This document shows, one piece after another, positions 12,073 to 24,862 of a stretch of 64,000 nucleotides of DNA. The notes beneath the pieces were generated by a model. That model ran no database searches, was not told where the DNA came from, and worked only from the letters and a program-made list of their open reading frames with translations. Each line of letters begins with the position of its first letter. The first letter of the stretch is position 1. Source of the stretch: Ampelocalamus luodianensis (lineage: Eukaryota > Streptophyta > Magnoliopsida > Poales > Poaceae); the NCBI GenBank assembly GCA_036346255.1, contig CM070628.1:20351840-20415839 (forward strand), read 5' to 3'. Made by a program: the position numbers and the translations under genes.

Positions 12073-12307
12073 CCTACTCCTTATAGCATAACCTAAATTT
12101 GTAAATGTGTTTTGTAAATTGTTGGGATTCATGTATGTTCCCTTGACATGGTCTAAGATTGCTTGTGCTTATTTCCTTGGACTTAGACCATGATTCTGAC
12201 TCTCTAGAGTTCTTGTGCTTTCTACATTGATCTAATGTGTTTGAGATCATGCAATAAGGTGCGTTGTGTAGCCCTCTGAATAAGATTTCAATAGAGTCCA
12301 AGATCAC
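12073..12307. other. Unassigned 235-bp spacer between LTR C and RNase H
   Basis: AT-rich sequence without a recognisable reading frame. It lies between the TGTAACA start of the inverted LTR C and the RNase H-like reading on the plus strand. I recognise nothing in it; it may be degraded pol of the family A element or filler from the rearrangement. Confidence 0.4.
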
Positions 12308-13917
12308 TCAATTCTGACATCGGGCAAAGAAGATGGTTGGAATTGATCAAGGACTATGACATGGGTATTCAGTACCATCCGGGCAAGGCCAATGTCGTTC
12401 TTTGCCGATGCACTCACTAAGGTGTATTGTAACATGTTGATGCTCCAAGAGCAAGACCTCACCTCATTTCGTAATTCCAATACCAATTTGGGTTTGATCG
12501 AGCGCGGTTCTCTTGCTACATTGGTTGTGCAACCAACCTTGATGGACCAAATCAAGGCGCATGCCAGCAGATGTTGGTGTGAGCCAAATCAAGCGTAACA
12601 TCAAGGATGGATAGCCAAGTGCTTTTCGAGGACGAGCATGGCGTTGTGTGGTTTGGGCGGCGCCTTGTGGTTCCTAAGGTCATGGAATTGCGAATCGATT
12701 CTCCGCGGCCCATGATTCTCCTTTGTCTATTCATCCCGGCTACCGAGATGTATCGTGACCTTCGCCGAGGTTCCGTGGACCCGAATGAAGCGTGAGATTG
12801 CCAAGTTCGTTGCCGAGTGCGACGTGTCGCCGTGGTGAAGGTCGAGCATCGCCCGCCAGTCAGTCTTCACCGCTGCCGCATCGTGAGTGGAAGTGAGATT
12901 CGCTGGCATGGACTTCATCACGGATTGCCCCGCCGTCCAAAGGGAATGATGCTATTTGGGTCGTGATCGACGTGTTGACTAAAGTGGCACATTTCCTTCC
13001 CGTCAAGACTCGCGTGTGGGGCCTTTGGCGAACTTTATGTCTCGAGGATTGTGAGTCTTCACGATTGCACCAAGTCGATTATTTCGATCGTGGTGCACTT
13101 TTCACCTCGCGGTTTTGGCATAGTCTGCAAGAGGCTATGGGGACCCGCCATTTCAAGTCTGACCTTTCATCCTCGGATCGATGGCCAAACGAGCGAGTCA
13201 ACCAAGTGTTGGAAGATATGCTCGTGCTTGTGTTCTTTCCTATGGGAAGAAGTGGGAGAAATGTCTACCATTTGCGGAGTTCTCCTACAACAACAGCTTT
13301 CAGCCGCCTTGGCATGGCACCATTTGAGGCTTTGTATGGGAGGAGATGCGTAACCCCATTGAACTGGTCGAGATCGTGAGCGGCGCTTTTCGGCCCGTAT
13401 TCGATCAATGAGGCCGAGAGTCAAGTTCGCTTGATCCGCGAGCATCCGCGCGCGGCCCCACCCGCATAAAAGAGCTATGCGTCGTCGTCGCCGTGAGTTG
13501 AGCTTTGAGCCCAATGACTTTGTGTATCTCAAAGTCTCACCCTGAAGGGCCATCGCTTTGGCATCAAGGGCAAGTTGGCTCCTCGATATGTTGGGCCTTA
13601 CCGTATCATCGAGAGAGTTGGAGCAGCTTGCATACTGATTGGAGCTACCAATGCACTTGAGGTGTGCATGATGTGTTCCATGTTTCACACCAAGATGTGC
13701 CTCCGTGTCCCGACCGAGGAAACTCCGCTGGGAACTCGATGTGCAGGAGGATTTGACCTACCGCGAGCATCCTGCTCGCATTCTTGAGGAATCGAACGGA
13801 GAACAAGGAACCGTGCCATCAAGTTCCTTAAGGTTCAGTGGTCAAACCATTCAAGATAAAGCAACTTGGGAGCGAGAAGATCGCTCGTGCGATTTTCCTT
13901 CTTTCTTCTCCGAGTAA
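12308..13917 (+). pseudogene. RNase H end and integrase with chromodomain (family A element)
   Basis: The reading starts with the RNase H/connection end (R-R-W-L-E-L-I-K-D-Y-D-M and Y-H-P-G-K-A-N-V-V near 12335-12400). The integrase zinc domain follows (F-V-A-E-C-D-V-C near 12805-12830). The catalytic core shows G-M-D-F-I-T-D near 12905, the second Asp in the F-D-R-G-A-L-F-T-S-R-F-W region near 13085, and N-E-R-V-N-Q near 13190 at about 35 residues' spacing. Then come F-E-A-L-Y-G-R-R-C, a GPYRII module near 13600 and a chromodomain-like A-T-W-E-R-E-D near 13860-13885. Integrase joins element cDNA to the host; the chromodomain would direct it to chromatin. Multiple frameshifts make it inactive. 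It ends 38 bases before LTR A2. Confidence 0.9.
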
Positions 13918-13954
13918 AACTAATCTCGGCCGAGATTCTTGTAAGTGGGAGAGT

Positions 13955-16900
13955 TGTAACATCCCAATTTTGGGCTTGTGTTTCAAATGTAAGAAAATGA
14001 GTAGAAATTAAAACTTTTCTTACATCATGTGTTTCCTGCTTGTACTGGACAAGTATTGTACAAGACTTATGGAAATGCAAAGTCACAAGTCTTTTGATCC
14101 AAATCTTGTTCCTTCAAAAACAATCTTGTCAAACCTTTTTGATCATCCTCTGGAAATATTTTTCCTAAGTTCTTGGGATGATATGTGACCCTCTGAAAAT
14201 TTCACAATTTTTAGAAATTGTTTGAATATTTTAGAGGGCATCAAACCTGTTTGACTCTCACAAACCTGCTTGACTCTCACCAAACCTAAAACCAGTACCT
14301 TGTAGAATTTTCGGAGAAAAATACAATGCATAAAAACCTCTGAAAATTTTACACAAGGTCAATGCCTCAGTCAGCAAGCTCCTGTAAAATTTCAGAATTT
14401 TTGGAGTTATTTTGCTACCCCAAATAAATCCTCAAAAGTCTCAGCATAATTAAAACCTAAAACCAATTTCAATGTTCCTTGTTCGAGTCGGGCTCGAGTC
14501 CGAGCCACTTGACTCTGGCCGAACCACCTAATCGCACCGAGTCGCATTTTAGAGCGCGCGTGCGATATCACCGTTGATTCAAATCGCCATTACGCTCGTG
14601 TGAGCATTCTGACCCTCCGCTGCGTTAACCAATTGGGACCGTTGGATCTCAATCCAACCGCCCGATTCCCGAGGGCAACCTGATCGTCCGGCGAACTCGT
14701 TTAATCGTGACCGCCCATTTTCAATCCAACGGTCGCTGTTCGCTCGTTCTTCTTCCTCCTCGGCTTCTCAGATGCGCGCGCGCGGCAATGGCGAGAGAGA
14801 GAGAGCGCGCTTTGATGTGTCACCTCAAGTTTGCTTTCGCCAACGCTCTCTCGGGGCATTTAATGCGCACTGCACTTTCTCCTCCATTGTCACCATGCTC
14901 ACTTGCTCCCGTTTCTTGGTCCATGACCGTAGCATGAACCGAGCCCACCATGGACTCCGGGTTCTTGCTCAAACCCTAATTCCTTTCCTATAAATTGGCC
15001 CTCTAGGTCCTCCCGGTGTTCTTTTGCACTACACCTAGCTACTCTCGTGTTTGAGCTCAAAACCATCTCAAACCTTCAATCCACCATTGTGACCCGAGGG
15101 CTCCAATGGCGGCCTTAGTGTCCAAAGTGGTTCATCTTCAACACTTCTTGCACCCTTTGAACTCCTCGACCTCCTTTATATTTCCCTAACTTGATTTTGG
15201 GTTGCATTCACAGAATCACTCAATTTTAAGTTTGGAGATTTTCATTGGTTTCACCCCTTTCTTCTCCAACTCCGTAAGTGGTTCTTTTGCAATTATTTGC
15301 TTTTGGAGCCTCTTTGAGCTATAATGAAGTCGTGGTAATGATTTGGTTCCACTCATTTTGCTCGTAACCTCATCTTCCACTTCATCTTCTTCGGCTCCGG
15401 TGGACTTCTCGTGTTCAAGTCTTCCCGACCATCTTTGGAGCTCCTCTCTAAGGTAGCTTCTATATAGTCCCTAGAAGTCATGGCACTCGCTTCCTTGGAC
15501 CGCAATGAGCATCTTGCTATTTTCATGATTTGCCGTGTCGGCCTCTTTCTTTGCTTTGGCCGCCGCCGTTGCCTGCACTTCCACCACGGCGAGGTCGTCA
15601 CCATTAGGTTCGCATTGCTATTGCGAGTCCATTTTGCTAGTTTGTGGCGCCGCCGCGATCGAGTCGCCGGCGACAAGCCGTGTAGCCACTCGGGACTTTG
15701 CCGCCGTGAACTCCGTTGTCGTCAAATGATTAAGACACGATTAATACCCAATCATTAGTAGTATTAATGGTGTCTTAATCGCCTAATGTCACCGACTTGT
15801 GGGCCCGTAAGCCTAAATCAAAAACCGTAAGTCGTTATGGCTGATTTTGGGTTTATTTATTGCTAATCATTGTTAGCAATAAATGTGTCCGAAATTACCT
15901 TTTGGGTCACCGACGTGGGCCTCTCGTCCCTAAACCACCTGCTCAAAATCTTTAGGACGCATTAATTGCTAATCATCACTAATCATTGGTCATTAGTAAT
16001 TAATTAGCCGCCATAGCGCCTCCTTAAGTCACCGCCGGGTGGGTCCGCGTGCATCGTGGCACATGTGTTGAATCTCGCATGTGTGACTCTCGCCACCGAC
16101 ATGCGCCCCACGTGTCAAGACTCTCGCTTGCACTTCGATCTTGACCACCGCCCATTTGGCGACTGCGCCTAGATCTTGTATGCGTTCGACCTCCGGGCCT
16201 CGTCATTCTTGGCCGCCCATCGCTTGATCTGCGGCCTCGATCGTGCATGCAATCGGACCTTCCGATCGAGCGCGACGGAGCCGCCATTTTAGATCTCGCG
16301 GTCGTGGATCGCCGAGGCAACCGCATCGCCCGTTGCATCCTTCCTCGTGAGCCGTTGGATCTGATCCAACGGTGGCTCCTCGTTATGAATCGCGCGCGCA
16401 GCGCTGTTCTCGCGTCGCGTGTGGCTCGTTGGATATTGCATCAACGCCCACGAGCGCCCACGCCGCTATCTCCGGCTGGGTTGGTTTTATTTCGTAAGTA
16501 TTTATTTATCAATCAAAATTGTATCAAAACTTTAGAAATTCATAACTAATTCTAAGATAAATCCTTTTACATGAAACCAATCGTAATAAATTTGTAATTC
16601 ACTAAAGTTTAATATAAAATGCTTTTAGCTTCGTACGTAGTAGAAAAATTTGTAATCTTTTATAGCTTGTTTTCGCTATTTTTATATATTCCGTAATTGT
16701 ATTAAAACTTGGAAAATGCATATCTTTTTCAGATATCATGCTAATGGAATGATTTTAACTTTGATAAATTTGTTATTAACTAAACTTTAATCTAAAAATG
16801 GTAGTAGGCCTAAATCAGACTGAGAAAAATATGTTAATAGATTTAACCTTATTAGTAGCAATTAAAAATTCATTTAATGATGTAATAGACACCGACAATT

Positions 16901-18962
16901 CTCAGAAATCCTAAAAATAGAAATTTGATGTAGGAAATCCTCTGTTATCATGCTATAATGTGAAATAGGTTTTGCACATGTTTATATTTCTCGAAAGTGC
17001 ATTATGCTAGTTTTGCATCCTAGAAAATCATAACTAAATCATTCTAACTCCAATTAAGATGAAACCACTTGTATTAACCTTAAAATGTCAGTGGCAACCT
17101 ATCATAAAATTTTCAAGTCCAGAAAACCTCTAGAAAATATTTTTGCTACAGTACTATTTATGGTAGAAAATGGGTTTTTAGGTAATATCTTTTGCACCAC
17201 AAATCCAAATTAGGTTTTTCCAGTTTCTATGTCTAGGTATATTCGATCCTACCTTATGTATAAATTTACGTCGCATTTGGATAATTTTGCTTGCTCGCTT
17301 GTTTAAGTGCGCCTGTCTTATTGGTTGTTCTTGGTTATTTTGCCTTTTCGCTTAGGATTCGACATTTGCGGTAATCCCGAGAGCGACCCTCCACAACAGT
17401 TTGAGCAACAGCAAGAAGGCAAGCAGTTTGATCATGTTAATCCCAGTATTTTAAGTATTTATGTTGATTACAAATTCTATGTATGCATTGCTATTTTGTG
17501 TTAATAGTTGGCCTAGTAGATGCATTTCCTTAGCAAATGATTATTCTCTACTACCATGAGCCTAGGTTACTTTGCTGTGATTTAGAGTTCATGGATGGGC
17601 TCTTGTCACTTAGTAGTTGCGAATTAATTGCTTAGCCATGCTTAGCTTCTAGAAATGGCGGTTATCGACTTGTCGATAACCTTGATCACATCAACCTTAT
17701 TATGATTATAATTTCCACCCGTGCTATGTCTACTTATGAAAACTAAAACTGAAAACAAAATGATTTAGACTTGGGCACAATGGTATGATGGTGTGATTTT
17801 GGGTGTGACTGGAATGGTGCCCGGGTCAACAAGGACCGAACATCTTGTTACACTAAACCAAGCATTTTAGCGTGCATAACCACATTAGAGGGTATGGGAC
17901 CTCTCTTGACTTAGTACTTTGGCGTGTATTGGCCCAGTCGCAGGAGTCGGGAGGGATGGTGTTGGGAGACAGTGTCCGAAAGACTTCACCCGTGATGGGA
18001 TTTGTTGTCTTCGGCTTGCAATGTAAGCATATGGGTTTCTATCCATATGAGCGGCTCGTAGTTAATACACAAGATTGGAAATGTCTCGTAGGACTTAGCC
18101 GGCTGGCATACCTTGGTAGTGTGCTTGTGGCTTGAAGCGATGCCAAGTGTGGGTACATTGGTACACCCTGCAGGTTAAAACTATTCGAATAGCCTCGCCC
18201 TAGGTTATGGACACGCTTGGCAAGGTCTTTCAAGAGTTAGACTACAACCTTTTAAATTAAAACTTGATGGGTGGTACGAATCGGGATTCGTGCTATGTTG
18301 TGGTGGCTATTGGGATAGTCACTTCTGTGTGGTTACTTGTATGTACCTTTACTTATCGTTACTTTGATAACAAAACAGATTTGCAAACTTGCTTTTAAAA
18401 TGTATTACATTATTGCAAATAAAGTTGGCTTTGTGCAAAATGAGACATACAACCTCCACCTAAATAAGCTTGCATGTAGTTTATGAATAGGTCCGCTATT
18501 CCACACGTCGATCTTGCGGGTACAAAGACAATCTTTGTACTCGGCTGTTACGCTTAATTGTTTTGTTGCAGAGGAAGAAGGTGAGCTCGAGGGCCTCACT
18601 TTTGTGAGTGTGTTGTGGTAGCTTATGGGCGACTAGCTTATGCGGCCTGTCGGTTGCCTTGTGGGTGTATGGCTAACCTGGTCGACTTTTGTTCTAGCCA
18701 TCTTATGGCTTTTGCTTCCATTGTCATTCTTGTATATTGTTCTATTTGGCCGGTCGGCTCTCTTTGTAATAACTTTACTTTATGTATGTCGTTGTTGAAC
18801 CTAGTGATGTATGTGTATGGAATTGATGTGTAATTTTGTGATGATGTGCATATGCTGCAATTCTGGGAAGCATATGTCAATCGAGGCTTAGAATGTTTAA
18901 TTAGTAATGCCAGAACCATTTGGAGGTTAAGTGTTACTAGTTAAATATTCCGGGTCCTCACA
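13955..18962 (+). mobile_element. 3' LTR A2 (family A), 5.0 kb
   Basis: It starts TGTAACATCCC just after the purine-rich GTAAGTGGGAGAGT and ends GGGTCCTCACA. A TATA box (CTATAAATTGGCC, 14989-15001) follows a ~1-kb U3, leaving almost 4 kb as R/U5. It contains the palindrome CTATTCGAATAG (18181-18192) next to CCCTGCAGG, and an exon-like segment at 17355-17450 that follows a TTTTCGCTTAG acceptor-like site and ends AAGAAGGCAAG. Its first 150 bases closely match the start of A3. The right flank begins GGTTG; the matching left duplication of this element is not identifiable. Confidence 0.9.
14989..15001 (+). promoter_or_regulatory. Probable TATA box of LTR A2
   Basis: CTATAAATTGGCC lies at the end of a GC-rich block about 1 kb into the LTR and is followed by a C-rich leader. 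Position and sequence fit the U3 promoter of a plant gypsy LTR. Not tested. Confidence 0.6.
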
Positions 18963-19675
18963 GGTTGAGACACAATCTTTGACACTCCATTTCATTCTCT
19001 TGAGCTAGTGTGAGCTTCTCCTCTCAATTGTGCATGTGTTGCACCTTGTGAGCAAGAAGAGAGGTCTCTAGTTGCATGTGTAGCATCTAGAGGTGGATTT
19101 CATATCCACTTGAGCTTATACATTCGCTGCACGTGGTGAGAGTCAAGCAAGGGGCTTGGCTTGTCACTCTTAGTGTTTACCGACACCTAGACGGCGTAGA
19201 GGCGTCGTGGTCCGGTGATCTTCTCAAGAAGCTTGTGAGAAGGTCCGACGTGTTGTGAGTGGTTTGGTCTTCGCCATCTCTGGAGTAGAGGAAGAGTAAC
19301 CCCGAGTGAATTGAGGTGTTTGGCTTAATTTGTAGAGCTGGTTCAATTTATTTGGGCTTACCTCAACGTGGATTAGGAGAGACCAGCAAGTGTCCGAACA
19401 CCACGATAAAACATACTTGTGTCATTGTGGTTTACTCTCTAGTGATTTACTTTATGCTATTTATATTCCTAGGATTAAATTGCTTTCATGTCTTTGTATG
19501 TTTGCTATCATTGACATAGACTTAGGTTGTTGGTGCACTTAACGAGACTAGTTGATTTAGATTTTAATTGAGCAAAACCGATTTGTTTCATAGTTCCACA
19601 TAAAACTCGGTTTTAGCCAAAAGAATTTTAAAACCGCCTATTCACCCCCCTCTAGTCGGCCTCCTTGATCTTACA
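18963..19675 (+). mobile_element. Ty1/copia LTR fragment D1
   Basis: It ends with ATTCACCCCCCTCTAGTCGG followed by TCTTACA, the typical 3' end of a grass copia LTR, then ATTGG as if a primer site started. The 19150-19500 part (gaagcttgtgagaagg, ttgtgagtggttt, cctcaacgtgga) aligns by eye to the reverse-strand copia LTR at 40028-41444. The 5' part of the LTR is missing because family A LTR A2 abuts it at 18962. No copia coding sequence is adjacent. Confidence 0.7.
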
Positions 19676-20114
19676 ATTGGACTATTTGCATGAAAGGTTG
19701 AGACTTTGGGCATATCCTTACAATTCCTATTGGATCATAGACCTAAGATCATTTCCTAGCTGTGGTTCAAGTTTTATCAATTTTGGTTGAGTACATCTTG
19801 AGTTCTTGAGATTTCTTAGCGGGCAAGTTTATGAAATTCTAGATTTTGATGCAACGTGATCTTGAAGTAAGAAAGGTCTCTCTCTTGGGCTTTATTCTGC
19901 AATCCTTTTTAGAATCATAACCTTGACGATCTCATCTTGTTATGGTTCAAGTTTCATCAATTTTGGTTGAGTAGATCTTGAGTTTTTGAGGTTTCTTAGC
20001 GAGCAAGTTTTTTAAATTGTAGATTTGCTAAAATTGCTATTTTGATGCAACGTGGACTTTAAGCAATAAAGGTCTCTCTCTTGGGCTTTATTCTGCAATT
20101 CCTTTTAGAATCAT
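19676..20114 (+). repeat. Tandem repeat, ~180-200 bp unit, copia-associated (left part)
   Basis: Two successive copies (about 19705-19905 and 19906-20109) share ATGGTTCAAGTTTCATCAA, TTTTGGTTGAGTAGATCTTG, TTTCTTAGCGAGCAAG and GGTCTCTCTCTTGGGCTTTA. The array is interrupted by solo LTR B1, and a third partial copy follows it at 24570. Repeats of this kind inside copia LTRs or leaders vary in copy number between copies. Confidence 0.75.
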
Positions 20115-23100
20115 TGTGGGGACCCCGGAGTTATCTCCGTAAGACCGAGACTAATCAAGGTCTTAGGGACATAACCCTGGATCTCCAGTAAATGGATTCC
20201 AACTTAACTCAGTCTAAATGAGAGGCTTAACTAGAATTTAGAGCCCCGATGATCATGCGCGCCGCTCCCCTGTGAGCACTACATGATTGTCGGTTCTCCA
20301 ACCAGTCAAGCACGACACTTAACGAGTTAAATGGGAAGCCATGAACAGCGAGCATGACCTATATTGGCTCCCAAGATCAGTGACCAATATATTCATACTC
20401 TCATTACAACGTCGATCACATCCATACAACGCTCAAACATAAATAGTACAAAAGTCATACATCACAGTTCCAAGTTTACAACTACATAAGTGGCCGACCG
20501 GCCAAATTTAACAAGTTCATAGCGGAAGCGAGTAAATAAACCAAAATACCAGCAGTGGTATGCCCACAACCCATCGGCAACCGACTGGGAGTTAGAAGAT
20601 AGCGTACTACTCGTCGGTGTCACCTAAATTGACACCGACAAACTCATTGGTCTCGATATCGTCCTCAATTGTAAAAGCCGGCAAACACTTGGCTGAGTAC
20701 CAAAGAGTACTCGCAAGTCTTACACAAATAAAAATAATTATGCATAAGGTCATTCAAGGAAGGGCTCATATTGGCTTAGTTTTGCGAAAGAGACGCAACA
20801 ATGTACAACCTACACATACTAGTTTTTCAAGTGCCATTTCAAAATCAGATTTGAAGTAGAAGTAAAGCATGTGAATAAGTAATGAACTGAGTAACAATTA
20901 AAGCGTACAAATAGCAAAGTGGCTGTCCACTTTGATACAACAACAAGCATAAACATCCCATTCATGAAATCACCGAGTTCACCCACAATTTTACTTTCAA
21001 GTCTAACAATAGTAACTCCCGAACTCAAGCGGTTGTCCATAACCGTGGACACGGCTATTCGAATAGATTATACCCTGCAGGGGTGTACTACTTTACCCAC
21101 ACAACTCGACTAGCCCGTAATCCTCCGGGATAATGGCACACTTCCTTTGGTATGTCGTCGGGAGAATCGAGATACGATGCTTTCAAAGAAGGAAACTCTA
21201 TTGAGCTAAGTCCCCATGTGAGATGTTACCGGTCTTAGTACAAGTAGCATATAGAACTTGCTAAGGGGCTCACATGTTATATTGGAAATACCGATGTAAT
21301 GAAAAGGTAATTGGTGCTCCCTTGCACACTATAGAACATTGCCATCGATTCCTAAGGACAATTGACAAAGACACAATTGTCCCTACACCACCGTGAGACT
21401 TAACTCAACAGAACCTTCCCCTTACTTGACAGTACAGCACCCATATACTGCGTATGGTAGCACGAATGTACTTGAATCAACGACGTTACCAAAGTTGGGT
21501 CCTTAATTGTCCAGACAAGTCAACCACATACCCAAATCTCGTGCACAAAGCACCATCACTAACCAACACTTGTCCAGACCAAAAGCTCATTTAAAAATGA
21601 CAAATTTAACTTATAAAATAGATTCGAAGATCTGAACCAAAAGTATATAATGAGAGTTGTGTTTATCCCATGATTGTCGGGTTATTCCCGGCAATCAGAC
21701 TACCGTTTCTAGACTTGCATGACTAAGCATACCCGAACAATATAATCTCACACATCCTATCATAAGCATTTTAGTACTGGAATAATTCATGGATAGCCAC
21801 AATGACAAGAATATAGGATGTGTCTAACTATTCATTACAAAAATAACGACAATATCAAAATAGCATGCAAGCAATTATCATTGCATCTATCCTAACAAAA
21901 CTGGGATCAAATATGATGCAAAAATAAAGTTCAAAGGATGCTTGCCTTGCAGGAAAAGTAGTTGTTCACTCTCGGTGGCGAGAGTCAATATCAATAGGCT
22001 TGGTATCTAGATAAATACAATACCGAATAAACATCGAAATACCTCAAAATTCAAAGTGCTCCAAAATGCATTATTTTTCTACAGTAGCTAAGTCACGATT
22101 TTAGATGATTTTGGTGAAAGAATTATTTTATTTTGATTTAGTATGTGAAAGTTATGGTGGTTTGAATTTCAGATTTCAATATGCCTCTCATTAAGCAATT
22201 TAATTATGAGGTGAAATTTTGTAGAGCAGTGGTGAGTACATGGATTATATGGATAAATAGGCAATATTATTACAATTTCAAAACAGTTGAGTTTGCTCCA
22301 ATTGGAGTTTTCATGATTTAGTTATTGATTTCTAAAGTTATCAGCATTAATAACGCAAAAATAATGCCCTTATAGATCTTTTCCCTCAAACTATAGTTTC
22401 TGAGACAGAGGTAAGTTCGAAACCTACTTTACAAATTAGTTCACTAAAAATGGAAAATATCAAAAGTGGTTTCACTGTTTTTGGAGTTAATATGAATTAG
22501 TTATGCATTTTAGAAGTTAATACATATTTTTCAGTGTGCAAATAAATGGCTTTCAGATTTTATAAATCATTTGCTACTTTTCTCACCGAGCCACGTGCTA
22601 GTCGCGATCACCGACGGTTGGGTCGATGAACAGTTCATTTTTCAATTAAACTTGATTTTAGTTTTCAAGACAGCGGTGGGACCCGCATGTCATAGATACG
22701 GTCCACGGCATAGTGCATGGACCGTGAGTCTACGGCTGGTTTATAGGGTCTATAACTATGCATTTAAATCTCAGGCCCACATGTCAACCTCAGATTTTAA
22801 ACCGTTATTTTGTTGTTCTTGGTCCCACATGTCTGTGTCTCATTTGTTACTTGACGGTCATTAAATACTTAAGTGATGATTAGCCATTAATGACCCGGAT
22901 TTGAGCCCTAATGGCGAGGCTACAGTATTGTCGGTAATCCGACAATACCGTGCGGCGCTCACCGGAGCCTTGCCGGCGATTCCGGCCACGGCGGCTCCAG
23001 CCAAAGGCATGAACGGGCCCATAATAAGCTTGCGCACCTAATGGCAGTGGTTTCGACGGCTGAGGTGGTCTAGACCGCCGGCTAGCCGGAGTGGAGCGGC

Positions 23101-24569
23101 GGTGAGCTGCACGGCAAAGGTGCATGCAGTGTTTCGGTGGTGCATCGAGCAAAACAAGACACGGGTGAGCTACTGGTGGACTCCAGGAGGTTTACCAGAG
23201 GGTTGTAGAGGCTTGAGGAGCTCGGAGAAGATCTAGCGGTAGTAATGGCGGCGGCGGCGCCGGGTCTACCGTGTAGAAGGTGCTCTGGGGAAAAAGAAAA
23301 GGATTGAGGGGTTAGAAAAACACCAGAGGGTATATGAGGAGGTGTCACCACGACCAATTGCAAAATGGCTCACCGGGAACGGCAAATTACCGTGAACAGG
23401 GTCTCTGGCTGATAATTGGGGAAACTTCAAATTCGAGCGTCCCTACGATGCAATGTGAAAATCGGTTGAGGGAAAAAGTGACTTATATCCCAAGGCACCA
23501 GGTGACACGCAAGAAAAGAAAAGGATCTCACCGGAGATGAAGATGGCAACACGGGTTAGCCACGGGCACGCTCCAGAGCCGGTGAGGACACGCTGGTGCC
23601 CTTGGATCTACAAGCAACGACAAGAGCTCAAGTGAGCGAAAATGGATACGGCATGAAAAGTAGGAGAAGAGGGACTTGATTTCGAGGGCTTTACCGAAGA
23701 ACAAAGCTCAGGGAAGCTTCCCTCTCCTCGGCGGCCAGAGGAGAAGTGAGGGAAAAGGAGGGGCTTCGAGGGGTAATATGCTCGTGCGTTGACGGGGATG
23801 GAGGCGGCGTGAGACGGAGGAGCTCCAGGAGTGGTTGCATGCGGCGGCAACTCACGGCACTAACGGAGCTTCAACGGGCGGGAGCAGAACGGCGCGGCCG
23901 CGTGGCGCTGGCGCCCTGCGCGGGTCTGCCATTTGGTGGAAGAAGACCCTAACCAGTGGGCCCCACTAGTCAGTGGCTCAACGAGGCCGAGTCGGAGCTT
24001 GGTGCGGTCAATGCAGTTAAGTGACGCGGTCGAGTCAAGCCACTACGGTCGGAACTAAGACTGAGTCTAGTCTGAGCCATAGGAACAGTGCCGGTGTTGG
24101 GTTTAGGGTTTGACTGGGAATTAAATCATTTCCTCTACTTTGACCAGGGGATTAAAAATAGAAATAAAATTCCTAAAATCATGAAATAATTTGTGGGGGT
24201 TCCTGGGATAGCCTAGTGGCCATAAAAATTATTGAACCCTACTGTTCAAATATATTTGGTCATATACAATTTCAAACTTAGGCTAGGTCTTCTAATGGTG
24301 TTTGAATTTTCTTATGGTTTAAACCAGTCCCAAAAAATTAGGAAAAATTATATTAATTCGTGATAATTAATATAGTATTTGAATAAATTATTTCCAGAGG
24401 ATCTTTAGTAGCATTTATTTTAGTTTTTAGTTTGGAGTTCAAATTAAAGTGTATGTTTCAATTGAATTTTGAGATTTTCCAAGTACAAAAATTTAAATAA
24501 AAAGTTTCCAAACATGATGCATGCTAATGAGATGCATAATAAGCTCTTTATTAATTTGGGAATGTGACA
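20115..24569 (-). mobile_element. Solo LTR B1 (gypsy family B), 4.5 kb, TSD ATCAT
   Basis: On the minus strand it begins TGTCACATTCCC and ends CGGGGTCCCCACA. The five bases on each side are identical, ATCAT at 20110-20114 and at 24570-24574, and the flanking repeat continues across it. It is therefore a complete insertion whose internal region was lost by LTR-LTR recombination. It carries the palindrome CTATTCGAATAG at 21055-21066 and the CAAGGCAAG segment at 21901-22010 (minus strand). It is less like B2, B3 and B4 than they are like each other, so it is probably an older subfamily. The 22900-23950 part is GC-rich U3/leader; its open frames have no recognisable domain. Confidence 0.9.
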
Positions 24570-24862
24570 ATCATAACCCTGAGGACCTCATCTTACTATG
24601 GTTCAAGTTTCATTAATTTTGGTTGAATAAATCTTGATTTCTTGATGTTTCTTAGCCGCAAAGTTTATGAAATTCCAAATTTGCTGAAATTGCTGTTCTG
24701 AAATTCTTGTTCTGATTCACTCTGTTCTTAGTGTACTCTTGGTGTTCTTCAACCTAGTGTCTTCCGAATAGCACTAGAGTTCAATAGAATAAATACTTGA
24801 GTGGGAAAATTTTAATTTACGCCTATTCACCCTCCTCTAGTCGTCATAACCAATCCTTCAAA
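24570..24862 (+). mobile_element. Copia LTR 3' end D3 with third tandem-repeat copy
   Basis: After the target duplication the ~200-bp repeat resumes (ATGGTTCAAGTTTCATTAA near 24600). The sequence then runs into GCCTATTCACCCTCCTCTAG near 24830, a degraded version of the D1 copia LTR end. It continues the host sequence of solo LTR B1. The right edge, near 24862, joins a truncated family C LTR. Confidence 0.65.

Larger units (their letters stand above)
1050..18962 (+). mobile_element. Composite family A gypsy element, LTR A1 to LTR A2, interrupted by a truncated inverted element
   Basis: LTR A1, PBS and the gag start (1050-5876) and RNase H-integrase with LTR A2 (12308-18962) share orientation and family, as two ends of one element. 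Protease, RT and most of gag are absent. In their place is a reverse-strand family C element (5876-12072) plus 235 bases of unassigned sequence. The right flank of A2 is GGTTG. The left boundary cannot be set, because A1 also joins an upstream integrase. Whether A1 and A2 were born together is uncertain: they differ by ~900 bases in length and look substantially diverged. Confidence 0.6.

Noticed and set aside
1050..18962. Treating A1 and A2 as the two LTRs of one intact element for dating
   Set aside because: They differ by about 900 bases and look strongly diverged, A1 is shared with another element, and the internal region is replaced, so LTR divergence would not give an insertion age.
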